Positions 59,334-64,000 of a DNA stretch of 64,000 bases are shown here, piece after piece. The notes under the pieces were generated by a model. The model had not been told where the DNA came from, ran no database searches, and saw nothing but the letters and a program-made list of their open reading frames with translations. The translations under genes were made by a program, and so were the position numbers. The DNA comes from Sphingomonas vulcanisoli (GTDB taxonomy: Bacteria; Pseudomonadota; Alphaproteobacteria; Sphingomonadales; Sphingomonadaceae): the NCBI RefSeq assembly GCF_011761305.1, contig NZ_JAAOZC010000002.1:306001-370000 (forward strand), given 5' to 3'. Each line of letters starts with the position of its first letter. The first letter of the stretch is position 1.

Positions 59334-59824
59334 GGCCGCGCCCCGATCCCGCTGGGCCGGGCCAGGAGAGCGTCTGGTCGTTTCCACGCCCCGCCATCGC
59401 CGAACGGAGCGCCGCGCACATCGTGATCGAGCATCGCGGGATCGTGATCGCCGACACGCGCTCGAGCATCCGCACGCTCGAGACCAGCCATCCGCCAAGC
59501 TATTACATCCCGCCCACCGACATTGCGCCCGGAGCGCTGCGGCGGGCGCCCGGCCGTTCGTTTTGCGAATGGAAAGGCGTCGCAGCCTATTGGGACGTCG
59601 TGGTCGGCGACGTCGTCCTGCCGCGCGTCGGCTGGAGCTACGCGGAGCCTACGCAGGGTTTCGCCGCCTTGCGCGATCATGTTGCCTTTTATGCCGGGCC
59701 GTTCGATCGGTGCAGTGTCGATGGCGAAACCGTCGTGCCGCAGCCCGGCGATTTCTACGGCGGCTGGATTACCAGCGCGCTGGCCGGCCCATTCAAGGGC
59801 GTACCCGAAAGCAGTGGCTGGTGA
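59330..59824 (+). CDS. DUF427 domain protein
   Basis: About 164 aa starting RPRPDPAGPGQESVWSFPRP (GTG at 59330), the typical DUF427 N-terminus. The conserved core includes HIVIEHRGIVIADTRSSIRT, SHPPSYYIPPTDI, SFCEWKGVAAYWDVVVGD and FYAGPFDRCSVDGETV, ending PGDFYGGWITS. Family function is unknown. Its start overlaps the stop of the DCC fragment and its stop overlaps the UbiB-like gene's GTG, so the three are one transcription unit. Confidence 0.9.
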   Translation: MRPRPDPAGPGQESVWSFPRPAIAERSAAHIVIEHRGIVIADTRSSIRTLETSHPPSYYIPPTDIAPGALRRAPGRSFCEWKGVAAYWDVVVGDVVLPRVGWSYAEPTQGFAALRDHVAFYAGPFDRCSVDGETVVPQPGDFYGGWITSALAGPFKGVPESSGW

Positions 59825-61194
59825 GCGACGACCCTCCCGGCGCCCGCGCCGATCCAAAGGGCCTTGCCGTGCCGAGCGGACGGCTCTCGCGCTTCGGCCA
59901 TTTCGGGAGACTGGCGGGCGGCGTCGCCGGCGGAATGCTGGTGGAAGGCGCGCGACGGCTGGCTGAGGGTGAGCGTCCGCGGCTACGTGACATGCTGCTG
60001 ACGCCCGGTAATGTCGGTCGGCTCGCGGATCGGCTGTCGCATCTGCGCGGCGCGGCAATGAAGCTCGGCCAGATGATCTCGATGGATGCCGGTGACATGC
60101 TGCCCCCGGAATTGACCGAGATCATGGCGCGGCTGCGCCAGAATGCGCATCGCATGCCGCCGCAGCAGTTGCAGCAGGTTCTGGCGGCGCAGTGGGGCAA
60201 GGAATGGCGCACGCGGTTCGCCCATTTCGATGCGACACCGATCGCCGCTGCCTCGATCGGCCAGGTCCATCGTGCGCGAACACGTGACGGCCGCGATCTT
60301 GCGATCAAGGTGCAATATCCCGGGGTGCGCGACAGCATCGATTCCGATGTCGACAATGTCGCGACGCTGTTGCGCGTTTCCGGACTGTTGCCGCGCGAAC
60401 TCGACATCGCGCCGTTGCTGGCGGCTGCCAAAGAGCAGCTTCGCGAGGAAACCGATTATCTCCGCGAAGGTGAGCAGATGGCGCTGTTCGGCAGCCTGCT
60501 GGCAAACGCGCCTGACTATGTCGTGCCGATATGCGATCAGGAATTTACGACAGGGCAGGTCCTCGCGATGAGTTTCGTGGAGGGGCGGCCGATCGAAAGC
60601 CTGATCGATGCGCCACAGGAAACCCGCGACGCCGCGATGCGGTCACTGATCGCACTGGTGCTGCGCGAGCTGTTCGAGTTCGGCATGATGCAGACCGATC
60701 CCAATTTCGCCAACTATCGCTACCAGCCGGAGACCGGTCGGCTGGTTTTGCTGGACTTCGGCGCGTCCCGTCCGGTCGCGGCGTCAACGTCACAAGGATA
60801 TCGCGAGCTGCTGTCTGCTACCATCGCGGGCGACCGTGACAATGCGCGGGCCGCAGCACTGGCGGCAGGATTCGTAGGTGCCGGTGCAATCGCGCATCAC
60901 CGCCCGCGCATCGATCGCATGATCGATGTGGTGATCGGCGAGATGAACAAGCCCGGCCCGTTCGACTTCGGCGATCGCGGGTTTGTTGAGGTGCTGCGCG
61001 ACCAGGGCACGAATATTGCCACCGACCAGGCCGCCTGGCACATCCCGCCGGCGGACCTCCTGTTCGTTCAGCGCAAGATTAGCGGCACCGCGCTGCTCGC
61101 GGCGCGGTTAAGGGCGCGGATCGATGTGCGGTCCATGGTCGAACCGTATCTTCCAGCCGACCAAACCGGCTCTGACGGCGACCTAGGCCGTTGA
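59821..61194 (+). CDS. ABC1/UbiB (ADCK) family atypical kinase
   Basis: The 457-aa protein shows the ADCK hallmarks: AMKLGQMISMDAGDMLPPEL (KxGQ at 81-84), the Ala-rich loop TPIAAASIGQVHRARTRDG, ATP Lys in LAIKVQYPGVR (about 163), and the catalytic segment QTDPNFANYRYQPETGRLVL with LDFGASRP. These proteins support ubiquinone or isoprenoid lipid metabolism through ATPase activity. No C-terminal membrane helix is obvious, unlike UbiB itself. GTG 59821 overlaps the DUF427 stop. Confidence 0.9.
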   Translation: MSDDPPGARADPKGLAVPSGRLSRFGHFGRLAGGVAGGMLVEGARRLAEGERPRLRDMLLTPGNVGRLADRLSHLRGAAMKLGQMISMDAGDMLPPELTEIMARLRQNAHRMPPQQLQQVLAAQWGKEWRTRFAHFDATPIAAASIGQVHRARTRDGRDLAIKVQYPGVRDSIDSDVDNVATLLRVSGLLPRELDIAPLLAAAKEQLREETDYLREGEQMALFGSLLANAPDYVVPICDQEFTTGQVLAMSFVEGRPIESLIDAPQETRDAAMRSLIALVLRELFEFGMMQTDPNFANYRYQPETGRLVLLDFGASRPVAASTSQGYRELLSATIAGDRDNARAAALAAGFVGAGAIAHHRPRIDRMIDVVIGEMNKPGPFDFGDRGFVEVLRDQGTNIATDQAAWHIPPADLLFVQRKISGTALLAARLRARIDVRSMVEPYLPADQTGSDGDLGR

Positions 61195-61617
61195 AACTGC
61201 CGAGAATGGCAATGGTGGACTCACTTGGGCGCGGACCAAGGATCCGCTGATTAAGAGCGCGGCCAGAGGTCTTTGCAAGTCTTTGCAAATCCTCGCATTT
61301 TATCCATAACCGCCTGATTCAGTGGCATTTCTGGGTCTCATGCCTTTTCACGCTGTTAAGTATCAGAGCATTCTATTTCAGGCGTCTGATACCCGTATGG
61401 GACCCACAGGGTAGACATGCATTTGAGTGAGACTGTAATTTCTTGAAAATGTCGCGCGGCACTTGGTGCGACGCTGGACGGCGGAGTTCGGTCTAAACGA
61501 CCCGCCGGTCATCACCGTTCATAACGAGCGGTGTGCGGGATGTCAGGCAAAATGCCATGTGTCGATGCTATCGACATAGCGATTGGATATGTCGATTTTT
61601 TCGATAAACATCGACAT
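61195..61617. other. Intergenic, AT-richer region with nested inverted repeats
   Basis: No convincing gene. The DNA is less GC-rich than the rest. It holds a direct repeat of TCTTTGCAA near 61270-61288, a nested inverted repeat at 61332-61406, and the tandem palindromes before fic at 61560-61618. It marks the left edge of a possible acquired islet. Confidence 0.55.
61332..61406. other. Nested inverted repeats upstream of fic
   Basis: The outer arms TGGGTCTCAT (61332-61341) and ATGGGACCCA (61397-61406) match with one mismatch. The inner arms GTATCAGA (61360-61367) and TCTGATAC (61385-61392) are perfect. The structure could be a recombination site, terminator or regulatory hairpin. Confidence 0.45.
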
Positions 61618-61618
61618 A
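61560..61618. promoter_or_regulatory. Tandem TGTCGAT palindromes over the fic start
   Basis: TGTCGAT-GCT-ATCGACA (61560-61576) is a perfect 7-3-7 palindrome. TATGTCGAT (61588-61596) and ATCGACATA (61610-61618) form a second with 9-bp arms whose last base is the A of the fic ATG. Four half sites in 59 bp suggest cooperative binding by a repressor, possibly the Fic protein itself. Confidence 0.6.
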
Positions 61619-62709
61619 TGAACTTCGACCCAGCTACGCCGCATAATCAGTTGCCGCTACTGCCGCCCAAGGATACGCTTGAGACAGCGGCGGTGCTGAA
61701 GGCGTGCATCGGTGCGCGCGCTGCGTTAGCCGACCTGAAGGCCATCGGCCACATCATCCCGAACCAATCGATCCTGATCAATTCAATCCCGCTGCTGGAA
61801 GCGCAGGCCAGTTCGGAAATCGAGAACATCGTCACGACGGGTGACCGCCTCTTTCAATTTGCAAACACGCCCTCGGGAACGAGCATGGACGCAGCCACGA
61901 AAGAGACGCTGCGGTATCGCACGGCCCTTGCCAATGGCTTTGCGAGCCTAAGTGAGCGGCCACTAACGACACGAACGGCTGTCGAGATATGCAGCGCGAT
62001 CAAGGGCGTCGATATGGATATCCGGGTTACGCCGGGGACCACATTGGCGAACGATCGCACCGGGGAAATCATCTTCACGCCGCCGACAGGGGAGCGGCTG
62101 CTCCGGGACTTGCTCGCCAACTGGGAACGCTACGTCCACGACCACGGGGAGGTTGACCCGTTAATCGCGCTTGCCGTGCAGCATTATCAGTTCGAGGCCA
62201 TCCACCCGTTCACCGATGGCAATGGGCGGACGGGACGAGTGTTGAACCTGCTCTTCCTCGTGCAGCACGGCCTGCTCGACATTCCGGTCCTGTATCTGAG
62301 CCGGGCGATTATCCGGGCGAAGAATGACTATTACCGGCTGCTGCTCGATGTAACGACAAAAGGCGAATGGGAGCCTTGGCTGCTTTTCGTGATTGAGGCC
62401 GTTCGGGACACCGCAGACTGGACGGGCCGCAAGGTCAGAGCAATCCGCGCGCTTCTCGACGAAACGGCACAGGCAATGCGGGACAAAGCCCCCCGCATAT
62501 ACAGCAGGGAATTGGCCGAACTGATATTCTCGCAGCCTTATTGCCGCATCGGTAACGTGGTCGGTGCCGGATTGGCCAAGCGTCAAGCCGCCTCAACATA
62601 TCTCAAGACGCTCGCATCAATCGGACTGCTCGAAGAACGAAAGGCTGGGCGGGAAGCCCTGTTCGTCAATCCGGCGTTGCTGACGCTCCTGATGGGTGAC
62701 GACGGCTAA
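61618..62709 (+). CDS. Fic family protein with internal inhibitory helix
   Basis: About 363 aa from MNFDPATPHNQLPLLPPKD. The Fic active site HPFTDGNGRTGR is at about residues 196-207. The inhibitory motif [S/T]xxxE[G/N] appears as SSEIEN near 65-70, so this is a class II Fic protein with the blocking helix before the Fic core. A flap strand (GEIIFTPPTG) precedes the loop. The C-terminus (SRELAELIFSQPYCRIGNVV; YLKTLASIGLLEERKAGREA) looks like a winged helix, suggesting DNA binding and autoregulation. It would AMPylate target proteins. The frame continues upstream to 61531, but that part overlaps the operator-like repeats. Confidence 0.9.
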   Translation: MNFDPATPHNQLPLLPPKDTLETAAVLKACIGARAALADLKAIGHIIPNQSILINSIPLLEAQASSEIENIVTTGDRLFQFANTPSGTSMDAATKETLRYRTALANGFASLSERPLTTRTAVEICSAIKGVDMDIRVTPGTTLANDRTGEIIFTPPTGERLLRDLLANWERYVHDHGEVDPLIALAVQHYQFEAIHPFTDGNGRTGRVLNLLFLVQHGLLDIPVLYLSRAIIRAKNDYYRLLLDVTTKGEWEPWLLFVIEAVRDTADWTGRKVRAIRALLDETAQAMRDKAPRIYSRELAELIFSQPYCRIGNVVGAGLAKRQAASTYLKTLASIGLLEERKAGREALFVNPALLTLLMGDDG

Positions 62710-62735
62710 GCGTCGGCACCCATTGGACGGGGCGT

Positions 62736-62755
62736 TAGTCACGATATCGTGACTA
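62736..62755. promoter_or_regulatory. Perfect 20-bp palindrome
   Basis: TAGTCACGAT followed by ATCGTGACTA, with no mismatch or spacer, starting 27 bp after the fic stop. A perfect palindrome of this length is unusual by chance in a window this size. It looks like an operator for a dimeric regulator, but no adjacent regulator gene is intact. Confidence 0.5.
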
Positions 62756-62769
62756 GATGGTCGGCAAAA

Positions 62770-62783
62770 TAACGAACTCGTTA
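62770..62783. promoter_or_regulatory. Short 6-2-6 palindrome
   Basis: TAACGA-AC-TCGTTA lies 14 bp after the 20-bp palindrome. Together they suggest a compact control region left from a gene that is no longer present, or a site acting on a distant promoter. Confidence 0.35.
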
Positions 62784-63078
62784 CCAACGGGAAGGTGGGC
62801 AGCGAAACCAAGTTTTTGCCGTTCATGTGTGCAGGCCGAAGCAGCCCGATCCAAATCGTGCGGAGACGAGCTCGACTCAGTCTGACAGCAGCGCCAAAGC
62901 CGATAGAAACCGCAGGGTTTCAGAAATCCGATGCGTCTGAATTTTATCGAGAACTTTTCGCACTGGTCGAAATCCGAACAATCGGGATTGGGATAGGTTC
63001 GATGGTCCGGCTCGGTGAGCTGCCGACTGTTCAAGATAGACCGCCACGATCGCCGACAAGCAGCCCGCTCCAACGAGC

Positions 63079-63843
63079 TCAAAGCGTAGCGACAATATCG
63101 ACGCGACGGCGGGACGGCTCGACGAGACCATCGATGTCGGGATCAATCACAGGCTTGGCACCGCCGTGCCATTCGACACTGATGATGGACTTGTCGAAAC
63201 CCATGCGGGCCAATGACTCTGCGATCTTTTCTGCGCGTTCTTTGGCAATGTCGGCATGTTCGGCGAAATCCATGCCCGAGATCGCCACGGAGTCGGTCGC
63301 GGCCCAGCCGACCACCTTGATCGCCCTGGGCTTGGCCGCACGCAGCCAAGCTACCGCAGCATCGAACAGATAGTCGTCATATTGGTAGACGAGAAACGAC
63401 TGGTCAAAATCATAGAAGACACGAAACGTACGGGCCGCAAAGGGGCCGGGGATTGGCGCCCGCGCCGCCGAAAGCGGGGAGACGTTGCGCCTGGGCAGCA
63501 CGAATTTGCGGCCGGGAAACCCCTCCGCCTCCAGCATGTGGCGCGGGCAATCGGCCGGCAAGATCGAGGTGCGCACCGGATCGAGCACCACGCCTCCACA
63601 AGCGTCTTCCGTCGTTCGCGATGCGACGACGCCCTCGACAAGCACGGCATGGTTCCAGTCGGGCTTGGACGGCGCCTTGCTAACATCATAGCGGTTGCCC
63701 GTCTCATGCGCATCGGCGAGCCAGCAGCCCGACTTCTTGCCCGCATCTGTGTCCCGGTAAATCGGGCAGGTCACGAACCGCAGCTCTTCCGCCTGTGCCG
63801 CGCTGACGCCCATCGCGGCGGCGATCAAAAGCACGACCTTCAC
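63079..63843 (-). CDS. Exported protein with OmpA-like C-terminal domain
   Basis: The 254-aa protein has a signal peptide (KVVLLIAAAMGVSAAQA). An N-terminal region of about 120 residues with cysteine pairs (TCPIYRDTDAGKKSGCWL; LPADCPRHML) follows. An OmpA-type domain ends it: TFRVFYDFDQSFLVYQYDDY, KPRAIKVVGWAATDS, HADIAKERAEKIAESLARMG and EPSRRRVDIVATL. OmpA domains bind peptidoglycan; the family is OmpA-like rather than classical, since the domain is degenerate at the N-x-x-L-S-x-x-R-A position. The GTG start overlaps the upstream peroxidase stop. Confidence 0.78.
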   Translation of the reverse strand: MKVVLLIAAAMGVSAAQAEELRFVTCPIYRDTDAGKKSGCWLADAHETGNRYDVSKAPSKPDWNHAVLVEGVVASRTTEDACGGVVLDPVRTSILPADCPRHMLEAEGFPGRKFVLPRRNVSPLSAARAPIPGPFAARTFRVFYDFDQSFLVYQYDDYLFDAAVAWLRAAKPRAIKVVGWAATDSVAISGMDFAEHADIAKERAEKIAESLARMGFDKSIISVEWHGGAKPVIDPDIDGLVEPSRRRVDIVATL

Positions 63844-64000
63844 AGCGACCTCATCAGATTGACGAGATCCTGCTTCTCCTGCTCGGTATAACCGATGTGA
63901 TAGCGGCGGTCGTAATAATCGACGAGGCCGCGAAGATCCTTGGCCGATCCATTGGCGAAATAGGGCGCGCGCGCCGCGAGCCCGCGCAGCGATTGCAGCG
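63840..64000 (-). CDS. Di-haem cytochrome c peroxidase family protein, C-terminal fragment
   Basis: The minus strand is open from the window edge and reads LQSLRGLAARAPYFANGSAK, then DLRGLVDYYDRRYHIGYTEQ and EKQDLVNLMRSL before TGA. This is the usual C-terminus of MauG/CcpA-type di-haem proteins (APYFHNGS, DFYxxRF, LTxxEKxDLVxFL). Only 53 residues are in the window and the CxxCH motifs are outside. It is translationally coupled (4-nt overlap) to the OmpA-like gene. Confidence 0.75.
   Translation of the reverse strand, partial: LQSLRGLAARAPYFANGSAKDLRGLVDYYDRRYHIGYTEQEKQDLVNLMRSL

Larger units (their letters stand above)
62710..63078. other. Intergenic region with two palindromes, no gene seen
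   Basis: About 370 bp between fic and the OmpA-like gene. It contains a 20-bp perfect palindrome and a 6-2-6 palindrome near its left end. Open frames on both strands lack recognisable domains or ribosome-binding sites; I do not call them as genes. Confidence 0.5.

Noticed and set aside
61618-62709. Fic plus flanking small ORF as a Fic/antitoxin (FicTA-type) pair
   Set aside because: No separate FicA-like antitoxin ORF precedes it. The inhibitory helix is within the Fic protein itself.
62753-63082. 109-codon minus-strand open frame between fic and the OmpA-like gene
   Set aside because: No ribosome-binding site, no domain, irregular composition; it is not supported beyond being open.
62795-63373. 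192-codon plus-strand open frame
   Set aside because: It overlaps the OmpA-like gene antisense for most of its length and lacks any recognisable motif.

Overview
The window looks like chromosomal DNA from an alphaproteobacterium, most probably a sphingomonad. It is GC-rich and densely packed with 4-nt ATGA/GTGA overlaps. The ssrA gene is the permuted two-piece alphaproteobacterial type with tag ANDNEALAIAA. There is a BolA gene divergent from a J-domain gene, an NDUFS4-type complex I accessory subunit, a TonB receptor and NodT/EmrAB-type efflux. Several families of GC-rich palindromic repeats are scattered between genes, and some lie inside genes. Species cannot be fixed from sequence alone.

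Layout. 1-2649: J-domain fragment, bolA, MATE exporter, GST. 2646-5485 (minus): glutathione-dependent formaldehyde detoxification (class III ADH, an odd AT-rich 75-aa ORF, S-formylglutathione hydrolase, DUF1810, small membrane protein). 5615-12948: dinB, then a minus-strand EmrA/EmrB/outer-membrane-factor efflux set with a DoxX-like gene, and a flavin amine oxidase. 13079-15231: pantothenate genes panD (plus) and panB-panC (minus). 15508-24961: serine hydrolase, a compact Opp/Dpp-type ABC importer condensed to three ORFs (binding protein fused to permease; permease; tandem ATPase), a Zur-like regulator, an inserted BrnT/BrnA toxin-antitoxin pair and a TonB receptor with a perfect 15-bp palindrome before it. 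25093-37201: aspartic protease, GFA protein, ssrA, mscL, lemA and two TPM genes, NUDIX, chorismate mutase, polyprenyl synthase, thymidine kinase, DUF885 protein, hrpB. 37344-48200: complex I subunit, YbhB-like protein, then an envelope glycan region (GT39-like, three GT4 enzymes, flippase, CDP-glycerol-transferase-like and GIPC-transferase-like proteins, EEP phosphodiesterase). 48358-54708: cNMP-binding/thioredoxin-reductase-like fusion, carotenoid oxygenase, BciA-like reductase, hydrolase and an AppA-like BLUF photoreceptor. 55012-61194: small exported protein, YbbA/YbbP ABC system with divergent TesA-like esterase, a DCC fragment, DUF427 and a UbiB-like kinase. 61195-64000: a lower-GC islet with a Fic protein and strong palindromes, then an OmpA-like protein and the end of a di-haem peroxidase.

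Three points stand out. (1) Palindromic repeats are not confined to intergenic DNA. One forms an in-frame linker joining two ABC ATPase domains, another is an in-frame insert in HrpB, and others supply stop codons, C-terminal residues, a ribosome-binding site or a signal-peptide n-region. (2) The Zur-linked condensed importer plus TonB receptor suggests a metal or metallophore uptake route. (3) A small light-related cluster pairs an AppA-like photoreceptor, whose key BLUF residues fall at 21/45/63/104, with a bacteriochlorophyll-type vinyl reductase and a carotenoid oxygenase, although no other photosynthesis genes are visible here.
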